Source of the DNA: Chryseobacterium sediminis
Lineage (GTDB): Bacteria; Bacteroidota; Bacteroidia; Flavobacteriales; Weeksellaceae
Length of the DNA: 64,000 nt
Direction: 5' to 3'
Assembly: GCF_008386505.1 (NCBI RefSeq)
Contig: NZ_VUNZ01000001.1
Span: 1,357,937 to 1,421,936, forward strand
Shown: positions 35,036-44,446 of the stretch, in pieces
How the letters are laid out: each line of letters starts with the position of its first letter
Numbering within the stretch: position 1 is the stretch's first letter
Program-made: the position numbers and the translations under genes
The notes under the pieces: generated by a model
What the model saw: only the letters and a program-made list of their open reading frames with translations
Told to the model about the DNA's origin: nothing
The model's database searches: none

Positions 35036-35941
35036 TTAATGCTGGGCTCCTGCCACTATTTTATAGATATGAAGAATTCCCGGAAATATGGCATCCATTG
35101 ATTCCTCAGCACCTTTTGTAGAACCGGGAAGTGCAATGACAAGGGTATCACCAATCATCCCCGCCAGACTTCTGGAAAGCATTGAATAAGGCGTGCGCTG
35201 CTGTCCGTAACTTCTTATAGCTTCTGCAACACCCGGAATTTCCCGCTCCAGAAGTGGACGAACAGCCTCAGGTGTTACATCACGCTTTGAAAGACCGGTT
35301 CCTCCCGTGATCATGATAAGCTTAGTTCCCTGCGCTACATCCGATTTTATTTTTTCCTGAATTTCCATGACTTCATCCGGAATAACAACATAGTCATTGA
35401 TAGCTACATTATGTTTTTCCAGAGCTGTAATGATTGCTTTTCCTGCTTTATCTTCTTTTTTTCCTGCAAAAATGCTATCTGAACAAACAATCACAGAGGC
35501 ATCAATACCTTCTCCCGAATCTTTACTGTCAGATTTCCCTCCTTTTTTCTCAAGCAGCCTGATATTTCTGATTTCAATATTCTTATCAATCGGTTTCAGC
35601 ATATCATACATGGTGAGTGCTACTACAGAGGCGGAGTGCATTGCCTCTACTTCTACCCCGGTCTTGTAGATGGTATGAATTTCTGATGTGACATGAATAT
35701 CCAGATTCTTGATTTCAAACTGAATTGAGGTATACTCTATCGGAAGCGGATGGCAGTCCGGAATAACATCGCTTGTTTTTTTTGCAGCAAATAATCCAGC
35801 TGTTTTTGACATTTCAAAGACATTTCCTTTGGGAACTTTATGATTTACAATGGCATCGATAGTTTCCTGTTTGCTGACGCTTACTACTGCTTCTGCAACG
35901 GCTTTTCTAAGGGTATTGTTTTTGTGGGTGATATTGACCAT
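35036..35941 (-). CDS. moaCB: Bifunctional MoaC-MoaB/Mog protein of molybdopterin synthesis
   Basis: Residues 1-150 are MoaC (KGNVFEMSKTAGLFAAKKTS, IPDCHPLPI, and the catalytic-region EVEAMHSASVVALTMYDM), which completes formation of cyclic pyranopterin monophosphate with MoaA. Residues about 165-301 are a MoaB/MogA adenylyltransferase (VCSDSIFAGKKEDKAG, ITGGTGLSKRDVTPEA, MLSRSLAGMIGDTLVIALPG), which activates molybdopterin for metal insertion by MoeA. The fusion joins an early and a late step of the same pathway. Confidence 0.93.
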   Translation of the reverse strand: MVNITHKNNTLRKAVAEAVVSVSKQETIDAIVNHKVPKGNVFEMSKTAGLFAAKKTSDVIPDCHPLPIEYTSIQFEIKNLDIHVTSEIHTIYKTGVEVEAMHSASVVALTMYDMLKPIDKNIEIRNIRLLEKKGGKSDSKDSGEGIDASVIVCSDSIFAGKKEDKAGKAIITALEKHNVAINDYVVIPDEVMEIQEKIKSDVAQGTKLIMITGGTGLSKRDVTPEAVRPLLEREIPGVAEAIRSYGQQRTPYSMLSRSLAGMIGDTLVIALPGSTKGAEESMDAIFPGILHIYKIVAGAQH

Positions 35942-35981
35942 ATTCTTGTAATTAATTTATTGTGGAAACCTTATTCTATGT

Positions 35982-36419
35982 TTATCTGTTTTCTTTCCAG
36001 GTATGGGATTGATCTTCTAAAATCTCTTTTCCCCACAAAGGAATTTCTTTCTTAATTCTGTCTACCATTTCGTCACAGGCGCTGATGGCTTCTTTACGAT
36101 GTTCTGCAGAAGTAAAAACAAAAAAGCAGATCTCCCCAATCTTGATATTTCCCAATGAATGGTAGATATGCGCACATATCAGCTTATATTTTGAAATAAT
36201 TTCTTCCCGGATATCATGTGCTTTTTGCAATGCCATTTCCTGATAAGCAGTAAACTCCATGGATTGGATTTTTTGATCATTAATCATTTCTTCGCGAATC
36301 TGTCCCAGAAAAATACTATGCCCGCCAATATTAGTTTTAACGGTATGTTTGGCTATACTTTCTGCAACAAATGAGGGACTGATAGGGCCTTCAATAAATA
36401 TATTTTTGATTTTTTTCAT
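35982..36419 (-). CDS. moaE: Molybdopterin synthase large subunit
   Basis: I set the start at MKKIKNIFIEGPISPS (36419); upstream codons of the open frame lie in the moeB gene. The 145-residue protein has MoaE features: GGHSIFLGQIREEM, FTAYQEMALQKAHDI, HIYHSLGNIKIGEICFFV and SAEHRKEAISACDEMVDRIK with the catalytic lysines of the family. It converts the pyranopterin precursor to molybdopterin using sulfur from MoaD. ATG and the upstream stop overlap (ATGA). Confidence 0.93.
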   Translation of the reverse strand: MKKIKNIFIEGPISPSFVAESIAKHTVKTNIGGHSIFLGQIREEMINDQKIQSMEFTAYQEMALQKAHDIREEIISKYKLICAHIYHSLGNIKIGEICFFVFTSAEHRKEAISACDEMVDRIKKEIPLWGKEILEDQSHTWKENR

Positions 36420-37501
36420 GATGATATTGATTTTGCTCCGGATGGAAAATGTCTGATTTCTTTTTCCGGAAAATAGGTTTTTGTAAGTTGTAATGCTTTT
36501 CTGCTTCTGCTTCCTGAGGCACAGATGAAGCAAAGATTTTCGTAGCTTTCTAATGTGTTCAAATGTTGTCTAAGAGAAGCTAACGGAATTTCCAAAGCCT
36601 GTAACGAGTTGAGCCTCGGCAACTCATCTGTTTCACGGACATCAATCAAAATGCTGTTATCCTGATTCAGGAATGTCTGTAAATCTGCCATTGACCGGAT
36701 GTCTTTTTCTTTCCTGATATTACAGAATTCTTCATAGTTGAAGTTTTTAAATTGTTCAATTGTTTCAGGACCTGATTTTTCTTTACAAGGCGTAAAATTG
36801 ACAATCATTGATTGGTAATTTCTGGTATTGAAAGTCAAAAGTTTATGAATCAACACCTCATCTGAACCAATTAACAGCTTGATTACTTCGTTAGCCTGAA
36901 AAGCACCTATCACAGCTGAATGTGCGGGTAAAACTCCTGCTTCATTACAATCAGGGACTTCATTTTGATCAGGGGGTACCGGAAAAAGATCACGGTAGCT
37001 GGTCACCTGATTGTCCTTTTCCACATTAAAAACGGAAATCTGGCCTTCATGCCTGAAAATGGATGCATAGACCAATGGTTTTTTCAACAGAGAGCAAGCA
37101 TCATTGAGTAAATATCGGGTTGTAAAGTTATCAGTGCAGTCTACAACTACATCGAAATTATGAATAATGGAAAGTACATTGACAGTTGTTATTTTCTCCT
37201 GAAACGCAGCAATCTCAGTATCCGCATTCATCTTGTTCAACTGTTCAACGGCAGCAATGACCTTCGGTGTTCCAACATCCTGTTCATCATATAAAAACTG
37301 CCTGTGAAGATTATTCATCTCTACGATATCAAAGTCAACGATTCCTATTGCCCCGATTCCTGAGGAAACCAAAATCTGAAGAACCGGACAGCCCAAACCT
37401 CCTGCACCGACAACCAAAACTGAAGATTCAGCAAGTTTTTCCTGTGCAGAGAGTCCGAAGTCAGGAAGTATAATTTGTCTGTCATATCTTTTTAAATTCA
37501 T
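36416..37501 (-). CDS. moeB: MoeB/ThiF-type adenylyltransferase with rhodanese domain
   Basis: The 361-residue protein begins with a MoeB-like E1 domain (RYDRQIILPDFGLSAQEKL, nucleotide loop VVGAGGLGCPVLQ, VVDCTDNFTTRYLLND). The C-terminal rhodanese domain (about 265-361) has a likely sulfur-carrying Cys in FICASGSRSRK. It would adenylate the MoaD C-terminus and pass sulfur to it. The paired CxxC zinc motifs of E. coli MoeB are not evident. Gene order moaD-moeB-moaE supports the role. Confidence 0.9.
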   Translation of the reverse strand: MNLKRYDRQIILPDFGLSAQEKLAESSVLVVGAGGLGCPVLQILVSSGIGAIGIVDFDIVEMNNLHRQFLYDEQDVGTPKVIAAVEQLNKMNADTEIAAFQEKITTVNVLSIIHNFDVVVDCTDNFTTRYLLNDACSLLKKPLVYASIFRHEGQISVFNVEKDNQVTSYRDLFPVPPDQNEVPDCNEAGVLPAHSAVIGAFQANEVIKLLIGSDEVLIHKLLTFNTRNYQSMIVNFTPCKEKSGPETIEQFKNFNYEEFCNIRKEKDIRSMADLQTFLNQDNSILIDVRETDELPRLNSLQALEIPLASLRQHLNTLESYENLCFICASGSRSRKALQLTKTYFPEKEIRHFPSGAKSISS

Positions 37502-37545
37502 TCTTTTGATGGAGTTTTTATTTTTCTTAATGTATCAGATAGGTA

Positions 37546-37779
37546 TCAACCTCCTGAATAAGGTGGCAGCAAAGCGATTTCTGCATCTCCGGAAATGGGT
37601 TCACTGTCTTCAGCCTTTACTCCGTTCACTACAATTAAAAATGTAAGATCTTTTAAAGCCGGAAATTTTTCATTCAATACTTTTTTTAAATCAGAAACAT
37701 TACTGATGTTTTCTATGTCTAAATCATATTGATCTTTCCTGAAGATGTCCGTAAGTTTTCCAAATATTTTAAGTGTCAT
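37546..37779 (-). CDS. moaD: Molybdopterin synthase sulfur carrier
   Basis: A 77-residue ubiquitin-like protein ending PPYSGG. The terminal Gly-Gly is the site that becomes a thiocarboxylate. MTLKIFGKLTDIF and IALLPPYSGG frame the beta-grasp fold. It lies 10 bases after the TonB receptor gene and before moeB. Confidence 0.93.
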   Translation of the reverse strand: MTLKIFGKLTDIFRKDQYDLDIENISNVSDLKKVLNEKFPALKDLTFLIVVNGVKAEDSEPISGDAEIALLPPYSGG

Positions 37780-37789
37780 TATTTTAATT

Positions 37790-39853
37790 TTAAAAGTGAT
37801 AATTTAATGCTGTTATGAATGATCTTCCCTCTTTTGGGTACCCATAAGACAAATAATAATTTCTGTCTAACAGGTTTCTGACACCGAAGTCAAAGTTCAC
37901 CCCTTTTACAATATTTACAGAGAGTTTGGCATTCACCAGGGTAAATTCAGGGGCCTGATCTCCTGTGCTGGTTATATATCTTTTTCCATAAAATTCTACA
38001 TTAATATTGAGGGCAGAGCGAAGTGACGGAGCCTCTAATTTTGTGTAGGCCATCATTTTATGGTTAGGAACATCGGTGAATTTTTCACTGCTTCCTTCTG
38101 TTTTGTCCTTCATGTCAATATAACTGTAATTGGCTCCCAACGTAATATTCCTCATCGGCATGTAATTCAGGGCCAGTTCATATCCCTGAAATACAGCTTT
38201 ACCAATGTTTACATTCTGAACAATAGGATTTCCGTTGTCTAAAGTTCCGACTGTTCTTGCAAAAATGGCATCCCGTATCGTATTGATAAATCCTGAAACT
38301 TCATAGTTAAAATTGTTTCCAAGCTTTGCAGAATAGGTAATATCGTAAGCCCATGTGTACTCTGATTTCAAATCCGGATTGGGAACCTGACTTCCAAAAC
38401 GGCTGGAATATCTTTCTTTCTGAGAGGCAAATCTTGATCTTTTAGATGCAGATGCTGTAATAACATGATTTTTAAAAGGTTCTATGATAATTCCTCCTTT
38501 GTAGTCTAATGCATGATCAGACCCTTTCGGGAAATCATATAAAACATTCTTTTCTCCTGTTTCATAATGAGTTCCGTATTCCTGAGCTTTGATGTTGTTT
38601 CTTGAATTAAAAGATGCTCCAATCACTGCTTTTAAAAAAGAATTTATAGTTACAACATCTTCTACACCAACATAAAAAGTGTTGTCTTTATAATTTTGTT
38701 CCGGTTCTCCGGCTTTGAACTTTTGTCCTGAATTACTGTCAGCTAAAATTTCTTCGTTGTATTCTGTATGTGAATCGTATTTGTTGTTTACTGAAAGGGT
38801 AATGACATTGTTTTTGACCGCTTCTGTGGTCAGATTGAGAATCGCACCTAATGAATAGTCATCATAAACACTCGAAAAAGAAGAATTTTTGTTGAGTAAA
38901 GTATAGGTATTATCGTCATACTGCTTCATTTTATTGTAATAGGTATCATAGTATCCCGTAAAATTCAGGAAGGTTTTGGGAGCAATTAAAGTCTTTGTTT
39001 TAATGTATACACTTCTTTTATCATATATCGGATAATCGCGCCAATTACTGTTTCCTTTATTGTAAGCATTGGGTGAGATATTCTTATCAGCATTTTGTGA
39101 AAGAACACTCAATGAGTACTCATCTGTTTTGTTAGGCGTATACCCAAATTTTGCACTTAATCTGACATCAACAGATCCGGAATTTTCTCTTTCCAATGAG
39201 GGTTGCAATTCTGTACGGTCAAACTTTCTGGAAATTATATAATTATCAATTTTCAAGATTGAAGCGGAACCCATTAAGTAATATTTCTTCTGCCTTGTTC
39301 CGATGTTGAGTGATGTAAAATAAGAATTAATACCGGCTCCGTCTGCAAAACCCACTCCTGACTGGCCATCAATATCCAAGATCTTTACTGGTTTTCTGGA
39401 TATAATGTTTACAGCTCCCCCCATTGTATTGGGACCATACTGAACGGAAACCAATCCTTTTTCCACAGAAATACTATTGATATCAAAAGTGGTAAACCGG
39501 CTCAAATCAAAATTACCGTCATAAGGTGTATAAATAGGAATTCCGTCATAAAAAACCGGTGTTCTGAGGGAATTAAATCCCCGTACCAGAATGCTTCCTT
39601 CATTTCTTGCTCCCATCTGTGTGATGCCTACACCAGGCAGTAGATTTACCGCATCTACCACATTCATTTTGTTAAAATCCTGCATCAGCTCAGCATCAAT
39701 TCTGGTAATGGGCCCTTCATTCCTTTCTTTCCCGTGGATATTGACCTCCTGAATTTCATAAAGCTTCTGTAGGGTATCTACCTTCACCTGTTCCTGCCCA
39801 AACATATTGAGAGAGAGCAAAATTGCCCCTGCAATCACATAATTCTTTTTCAT
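37790..39853 (-). CDS. TonB-dependent receptor in the molybdenum-cofactor operon
   Basis: The 687-residue outer-membrane receptor has an SPI signal peptide (to LNMFGQ), a short linker and a plug domain. The plug shows NVVDAVNLLPGVGITQMGAR, EGSILVRGFNSLRTPVFYDG and SVQYGPNTMGGAVNIISRKP. The C-terminal barrel ends NYHF in the usual aromatic way. No carboxypeptidase-like domain is present. Its ATG overlaps the mobA stop (ATGA) and moaD follows by 10 bases, so it is locked into cofactor synthesis. The likely cargo is a molybdate or tungstate complex or another metal chelate; sequence alone cannot tell. Confidence 0.88.
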   Translation of the reverse strand: MKKNYVIAGAILLSLNMFGQEQVKVDTLQKLYEIQEVNIHGKERNEGPITRIDAELMQDFNKMNVVDAVNLLPGVGITQMGARNEGSILVRGFNSLRTPVFYDGIPIYTPYDGNFDLSRFTTFDINSISVEKGLVSVQYGPNTMGGAVNIISRKPVKILDIDGQSGVGFADGAGINSYFTSLNIGTRQKKYYLMGSASILKIDNYIISRKFDRTELQPSLERENSGSVDVRLSAKFGYTPNKTDEYSLSVLSQNADKNISPNAYNKGNSNWRDYPIYDKRSVYIKTKTLIAPKTFLNFTGYYDTYYNKMKQYDDNTYTLLNKNSSFSSVYDDYSLGAILNLTTEAVKNNVITLSVNNKYDSHTEYNEEILADSNSGQKFKAGEPEQNYKDNTFYVGVEDVVTINSFLKAVIGASFNSRNNIKAQEYGTHYETGEKNVLYDFPKGSDHALDYKGGIIIEPFKNHVITASASKRSRFASQKERYSSRFGSQVPNPDLKSEYTWAYDITYSAKLGNNFNYEVSGFINTIRDAIFARTVGTLDNGNPIVQNVNIGKAVFQGYELALNYMPMRNITLGANYSYIDMKDKTEGSSEKFTDVPNHKMMAYTKLEAPSLRSALNINVEFYGKRYITSTGDQAPEFTLVNAKLSVNIVKGVNFDFGVRNLLDRNYYLSYGYPKEGRSFITALNYHF

Positions 39854-40416
39854 TTTCTTAACTGATTAATTAAAATTTCGGCATTTTTAAAGCATTCCGG
39901 TGTATTGATATTCAAAAACTGATTTTCAAAATCACCACCAAACTGTATATAATTGGCATTTTGCAACTCAAGAAAGTACATCATTTTCAGGTTCTCGTTT
40001 TCTATTGATCTTGTTAAGGCATCAAGAATGCTAAAGGGGTAAATTCCCACAACCGGATACACTTTTTCTTTATACTGTGCTACATTTATCCTGTTTTCCT
40101 CTTTTTTTTGAAGTATACTTTCTATTAACTCTGGTGAAAAGAAAGGCATATCACAACTGCAGACAAAAATATCTTCTCCACAGTGTTCTAAAGCTGAACG
40201 AATTCCTCCCATCGGGCCTTTAAGGGTAATAATGTCTTTAATGATCCCTTTAGAATTCGGATAATTTGAATGGTTGACTGAAATATAAACCTCATCAAAG
40301 ACCTTCGCCAAATTATCTATTACATGCTCTATCACAGTTTTCCCGCCCAGCTTCATCAAGGCTTTGTCCTGTCCCATTCTGGAACTTTGCCCTCCTGCTA
40401 AAACAATTGCTTTCAT
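39850..40416 (-). CDS. mobA: Molybdenum cofactor guanylyltransferase
   Basis: The 188-residue protein starts MKAIVLAGGQSSRMGQDKAL, the nucleotide-binding signature LAGGxSxRMGxDK, followed by GPMGGIRSAL and VCSCDMPFFSPELIES. MobA links GMP to molybdopterin to give the bis-MGD cofactor used by nitrate reductases of the DMSO-reductase family. This fits the bis-MGD-type enzyme at 45036-47267 in the same operon. Confidence 0.92.
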   Translation of the reverse strand: MKAIVLAGGQSSRMGQDKALMKLGGKTVIEHVIDNLAKVFDEVYISVNHSNYPNSKGIIKDIITLKGPMGGIRSALEHCGEDIFVCSCDMPFFSPELIESILQKKEENRINVAQYKEKVYPVVGIYPFSILDALTRSIENENLKMMYFLELQNANYIQFGGDFENQFLNINTPECFKNAEILINQLRK

Positions 40417-40420
40417 GATT

Positions 40421-40744
40421 TTAAATTGTTTCCTTTGAAAATTTTATAAAAGACTCTTCCGCTGTCCTGAATTTTTCAACGATAAGTTTTCCGTAATCAG
40501 TGAGCAGACTTTGCCCTCCGGATTTTCCTCCCACTTCTTTTGTAACAATTTCACTGGAAGAATTAGCGTTAATATCACGCACGATTCCCCAAGCTTTCCG
40601 ATAGGGTATTTTGAGTGCTTTCGCCGCTTCGGCAATACTTCCCAACTGATGAATATGCTCTAAAAGTCTGGCTCTTCCGACACCTATCTTCAGGCCGGAT
40701 CCGGTTTCTATCCATATTCTTCCTTTAATTTTCAGATTTTCCAT
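40421..40744 (-). CDS. ModE N-domain-like (LysR-type winged helix) regulator
   Basis: A 107-residue protein with only the DNA-binding part of ModE (KIGVGRARLLEHIHQLGSIA, EAAKALKIPYRKAWGIVRDI, VGGKSGGQSLLTDYGKLIVE). The molybdate-binding Mop domains of full ModE are absent, so it either senses through a partner or works constitutively. It overlaps the end of moeA by 13 bases. It probably adjusts molybdenum genes, but no target site can be assigned. Confidence 0.85.
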   Translation of the reverse strand: MENLKIKGRIWIETGSGLKIGVGRARLLEHIHQLGSIAEAAKALKIPYRKAWGIVRDINANSSSEIVTKEVGGKSGGQSLLTDYGKLIVEKFRTAEESFIKFSKETI

Positions 40745-41928
40745 ATTCTCACTTTTTCACCAATATGTATTTCAGTGGCTGTTTCAGAAAATTCTACCAG
40801 ACAATTGGCCTGAGCTGCTGAATTCATTTTATAGGATTCCTGACCGTTGAGAATATGAACATTTCCTTTTGAATAAAATGCCTTCAGAAACTGGGTTTGC
40901 TCATTGTTTTTTTTCTTTACGTAAGATTCTGAAATAGCAAAATCCACTTCCTCATCAAAGTTTTCACGTCCGAAACACCCAAGTAAGAATGGCTTCACAT
41001 ACTGATGGTAACAGGAAAAAACAGAAGCAGGATTTCCTGGTAATGCGAAAACAAATTTCTCATTTTGCGTTCCGAAAAACAGTGGTTTTCCAGGTTTTTG
41101 CCTGATTTTGTAGAATAATTCTTTAACGTCCAACTTTTCCAGAGCAGGTTTCACATAGTCATAATCCCCCACCGAAATTCCCCCTGTGATCAACACAACA
41201 TCATTATGCTGTAAAACTTCTCTGATCGCATGAAATGTTGCCTCTTCCGTATCTTCAGCATGCTTTATGTACGAAAACTGATGATTGATTTCTGCCAAAG
41301 CTGCTTGCAGAGTATATTTATTGGAATTGTAAATTTCACCTTCCGACAAAGGATTTCCCAGTTCTACCAATTCATTTCCTGTGAAAACGAGCCCCATTTT
41401 CAGACGCTGATAAACTGTAACTTTTTCAATTCCAAATCCAGCTAAAAATCCGATCACTGCGTGATTGATGTATGTATTTCTTTCAACAATCACAGTTCCT
41501 GACAATGTCTGTGAAGCTTTCAGACGAATATTTTCACCTTTTTGAATTTCAATATTTTTACAATGAATAAGATCTTCATTCTGTTTTACCTTTTCCTGCA
41601 TTACAACAGTATCAACACCTTGTGGAATTTTTGCACCTGTAAAAATGCGAACGGCTTCTCCCCTGCCTAAAACAAAATCATTTTTTGAGATTCCTGCGGG
41701 AATTATCCGGGTAACCTTCAATTCCGTATATTCTGCCAGATCATCAAAACGGAATCCATATCCGTCCATTGCAGAGTTATCAAAAGATGGAACATCTAAA
41801 GTTGCCCGTATCTCTTCTGCAGCATAAAATCCCTGTGCTTCTAAAAGTGAAAGCTCTATTTTTTCTGTTCTGAAAATCTGATTTTCAATGATTTTTCTGG
41901 CTTCGGAAACGGATATAAAATGGTTCAT
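40732..41928 (-). CDS. moeA: Molybdopterin molybdenumtransferase
   Basis: The 398-residue protein has MoeA features: DNSAMDGYGFR, GRGEAVRIFTGAKIPQGVD, VFTGNELVELG, ITGGISVGDYDYVKPALE and FALPGNPASVFSCYHQYV. It inserts molybdate into adenylated molybdopterin produced by the MoaB/Mog domain. It is preceded by the sulfite-oxidase-like gene with a 30-base gap. Confidence 0.94.
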   Translation of the reverse strand: MNHFISVSEARKIIENQIFRTEKIELSLLEAQGFYAAEEIRATLDVPSFDNSAMDGYGFRFDDLAEYTELKVTRIIPAGISKNDFVLGRGEAVRIFTGAKIPQGVDTVVMQEKVKQNEDLIHCKNIEIQKGENIRLKASQTLSGTVIVERNTYINHAVIGFLAGFGIEKVTVYQRLKMGLVFTGNELVELGNPLSEGEIYNSNKYTLQAALAEINHQFSYIKHAEDTEEATFHAIREVLQHNDVVLITGGISVGDYDYVKPALEKLDVKELFYKIRQKPGKPLFFGTQNEKFVFALPGNPASVFSCYHQYVKPFLLGCFGRENFDEEVDFAISESYVKKKNNEQTQFLKAFYSKGNVHILNGQESYKMNSAAQANCLVEFSETATEIHIGEKVRIWKI

Positions 41929-41958
41929 CTTTTTTAGGTTTGAAATTTTTCAATTTGA

Positions 41959-42558
41959 TTATTTAACTCTTGTCACTTCTATGCTTTTCAGCCATTTTAC
42001 ATGACGAGGGCCTGTTTTGATATCAGAAAGACTTACCACAATCATTTCTCCTTTTTTCTTTAGCGGTTCTCCGTTTTGTTCAAAAACCACATATACTTTT
42101 TCTCCTGTTGGATTGTTGAATAATTCTGCCCAGGAAAATGTAGCCTTGTAATCATCTGCAGCACGGGCAACAATGTAAAAATTACGGTCTTTATGATCCT
42201 TTTGGGCGATTTTTGCTTTATTTAAAATATCTGTAAGAAGAACACCTTTTGTAGATTCTATACTGTCTTTGGTTAAGCCGCTCTGACAGACAATTTTGAA
42301 GTCACGGAGTTCCTTCACATTCATTTTTTTCAAAGAATCTACCGTTAAGGTAAGCGGGTTGACTACATCTCCTTTTACGTGTACTTCACTGCTTACATAT
42401 TTCAGATCATCTTTATCATCATGTTTATGGTTTTCTTTTTCAGAAATGGCTTGTGAGGTCTCTGCCTGTTTTTTAGCCTGAGCAGTTTCTGATTTTGTAC
42501 ACTGTATCATTATGAATGTTATCATGACAACAGCAATGAATTTAGTTATGTGTCTCAT
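41959..42558 (-). CDS. Sulfite-oxidase-fold molybdopterin-binding lipoprotein
   Basis: The 199-residue protein has an SPII signal (TFIMIQC) and a low-complexity linker. An Oxidored_molyb-type domain follows: VHVKGDVVNPLTLTVDSLKK, FKIVCQSGLTKDSIESTKGV, VARAADDYKATFSWAELFN and GPRHVKWLKSIEV. The family binds a single molybdopterin, as in sulfite oxidase and YedY. The single Cys in VCQSG could be the metal ligand, but the stretch around it is shorter than in proven enzymes, so catalytic activity is uncertain. It would be anchored in the periplasm. Confidence 0.8.
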   Translation of the reverse strand: MRHITKFIAVVMITFIMIQCTKSETAQAKKQAETSQAISEKENHKHDDKDDLKYVSSEVHVKGDVVNPLTLTVDSLKKMNVKELRDFKIVCQSGLTKDSIESTKGVLLTDILNKAKIAQKDHKDRNFYIVARAADDYKATFSWAELFNNPTGEKVYVVFEQNGEPLKKKGEMIVVSLSDIKTGPRHVKWLKSIEVTRVK

Positions 42559-42626
42559 TGTTTATAAATTATTGAGTTTACTATAGCTTCGTTATGTCTT
42601 TTTTATCCTATCGGTTTATAAAAATT

Positions 42627-43631
42627 TTATCCTCCTATTTTGATCATACTTCGATTGATCATTGATTGGTTCCTGACACTTTCCATTTCAGAAAATTGTC
42701 CGCCTTTTTCTTTGTGTTTTTTGATCATACCGAGTTGTATGAGTTCTGTTATTTCTTCTTTATTTCTGAAAGCTTTAAGCAAATCAAACTCATCAGCACC
42801 AAAGAGGCAGTTTTTCATTTTTCCATCAGAGGTTATTCTGATACGGTTACATCCTGCACAAAATGAGTTGCTCATGGTAGAGATCAATCCAAAAACACCT
42901 TTACTTTCTTCGTTAACTCTATATTTTCTGGAGGTATCATTTTTATGATCTTCTATTTTTTCATGCGTGAAATGCTGAGAAATGATAGTGAGCATCTCCG
43001 CAATTGGAATTACTTTTTCTTTTTCCCAGGAATTTCCGTTAAAGGGCATGAATTCTATAAACCTCAGCTCAATTGGGTAATGATGTGACAAGGCTATGAA
43101 CTCAGGAATTTCATCTTCATTGAAACCTCGCATGACTACAACGTTCAGCTTAACATTGAACCCTCTATTAATACTGTCTTTGATATTCTCCCAAACTGTT
43201 TGAAATAAGTCTCTTTTGGTAATATACCTAAACTTATCCCGATCTAAAGAATCAATACTGATATTGAGGTTTTTAACACCACATTCCTGAAATAAATCAA
43301 AATATTTGTGAAGCAAAACACCATTGGTTGTTATTCCTATACTTGTACCTAATGTTGAAATCTGACGGATAATTGTTTCAAAATCATTTCTTACCAAAGG
43401 TTCTCCACCTGTAATCCGAATTTTATTGATATTAAATTCATTAACGAAGATTTTTGCAATTTCAAAAATTTCCTGGCTGCTCATCAACTCGATGGATGGT
43501 GTACTTTTAAAAGGCTCATCTGGCATGCAGTACAGACATCTGAAATTACAGCTATCGGTAATTGAAAGTCTAAGATAATCGTGCTTTCTGCCAAAAGAAT
43601 CAAGCAGATCAGTAGGCATTGTCATTTTCAT
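42627..43631 (-). CDS. moaA: GTP 3',8-cyclase
   Basis: The radical SAM enzyme of the first molybdopterin step. Cys28, Cys32 and Cys35 in TDSCNFRCLYCMPDE hold one [4Fe-4S]. A second cluster site is in FCAGCNRIRITSDGKMKNC, and the C-terminus ends in the conserved Gly-Gly (MIKIGG). ATGs at 43631, 43625 and 43619 are all possible; all lie inside the end of the preceding small gene, whose TGA is at 43609-43611. Length is about 330-334 residues, normal for MoaA. Confidence 0.93.
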   Translation of the reverse strand: MKMTMPTDLLDSFGRKHDYLRLSITDSCNFRCLYCMPDEPFKSTPSIELMSSQEIFEIAKIFVNEFNINKIRITGGEPLVRNDFETIIRQISTLGTSIGITTNGVLLHKYFDLFQECGVKNLNISIDSLDRDKFRYITKRDLFQTVWENIKDSINRGFNVKLNVVVMRGFNEDEIPEFIALSHHYPIELRFIEFMPFNGNSWEKEKVIPIAEMLTIISQHFTHEKIEDHKNDTSRKYRVNEESKGVFGLISTMSNSFCAGCNRIRITSDGKMKNCLFGADEFDLLKAFRNKEEITELIQLGMIKKHKEKGGQFSEMESVRNQSMINRSMIKIGG

Positions 43632-43890
43632 CTTCCTGTTTTTTATTTTGACCTGTCGGAATATCCGGTACATATCTTAAAAAGAACATTGTACACAGAA
43701 ATATGATAACCGAAGCAATGGCTGAATAGGTTGAAAAGTCTAAATGCTCTTTGTCTAAAGCTTTATTGATGGTTCCAAACAGAAGCCACATCTGCAGACT
43801 TACCAGTAAAATATAAACACTGATAATGGCTACAAGCATTTCATTGACTCTGAAGGTTACTTTTTTTATGGGTTTCTTTCGTACTGACAT
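43609..43890 (-). CDS. Small two-helix membrane protein of the nitrate operon
   Basis: A 93-residue protein with a basic N-terminus (MSVRKKPIKKVTFR) and two membrane helices (MLVAIISVYILLVSLQMWLL, and SAIASVIIFLCTMFFLRYV). The tail is acidic. It lies between the Rieske and moaA genes with a 23-base gap and an overlap. It may be a small membrane subunit holding the reductase subunits; I cannot name the family with confidence. Confidence 0.75.
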   Translation of the reverse strand: MSVRKKPIKKVTFRVNEMLVAIISVYILLVSLQMWLLFGTINKALDKEHLDFSTYSAIASVIIFLCTMFFLRYVPDIPTGQNKKQEDENDNAY

Positions 43891-43913
43891 CTTTTGTTAT
43901 TTTTTGGGTGAAT

Positions 43914-44435
43914 CTATCCGTGAGATTCTTCTGTTACTTTTACGAAATCTGTTACGAATATTTTATCTTCCTTGATAACAACCGTAAGTTGCGGAAGTGG
44001 TCTGGGCGGCGGTCCTTGTATAACCGAACCATCCTCTGGATTGAAAAAACCATGATGGCAAGGACATTCTATCACTTTTTCATTATGATTGTATAAAACC
44101 GAACAGGAAAGATGGGTGCATTTCTGCTCAAAGACTTTCCATTTATCTTCTGACAGACGAATCAGCATATAAGGCGTTCTATGATCTTCATTGATATAGA
44201 AAGTCCGCATTCCTCCTACATTGAGATCCGTTGTCAATCCAACGAAATATTGCCCAATTTCCTTTTCTTCTTTAAAAAAATTGAATGCAGGAATGGCAAC
44301 ATTAGCCAATGCTAAAGTCCCTGAAAAAAAGGTAATCAATTTGATGAATTCTTTTCTGGAAACATAGGCTGCTTCACGTTTTTTGATCGGAAAATCAGCT
44401 TTCCAGGCGGGTATTTTTTTATTATCTTCTGACAT
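43914..44435 (-). CDS. Rieske [2Fe-2S] protein of the nitrate operon
   Basis: The 173-residue protein has one N-terminal hydrophobic segment (FFSGTLALANVAIPAFNFF) and a Rieske domain. Cys106 and His108 (CTHLSC) and Cys124 and His127 (CPCHHG) are the likely cluster ligands, and Cys111 and Cys126 can form the disulfide typical of bc1-type, higher-potential Rieske proteins. A proline-rich loop follows (QGPPPRPLPQL). It sits between the ferredoxin gene and a small membrane protein gene, so it is probably part of the electron path to the molybdoenzyme, or to an oxidised quinol site. Confidence 0.9.
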   Translation of the reverse strand: MSEDNKKIPAWKADFPIKKREAAYVSRKEFIKLITFFSGTLALANVAIPAFNFFKEEKEIGQYFVGLTTDLNVGGMRTFYINEDHRTPYMLIRLSEDKWKVFEQKCTHLSCSVLYNHNEKVIECPCHHGFFNPEDGSVIQGPPPRPLPQLTVVIKEDKIFVTDFVKVTEESHG

Positions 44436-44446
44436 TGTAATTAGTT

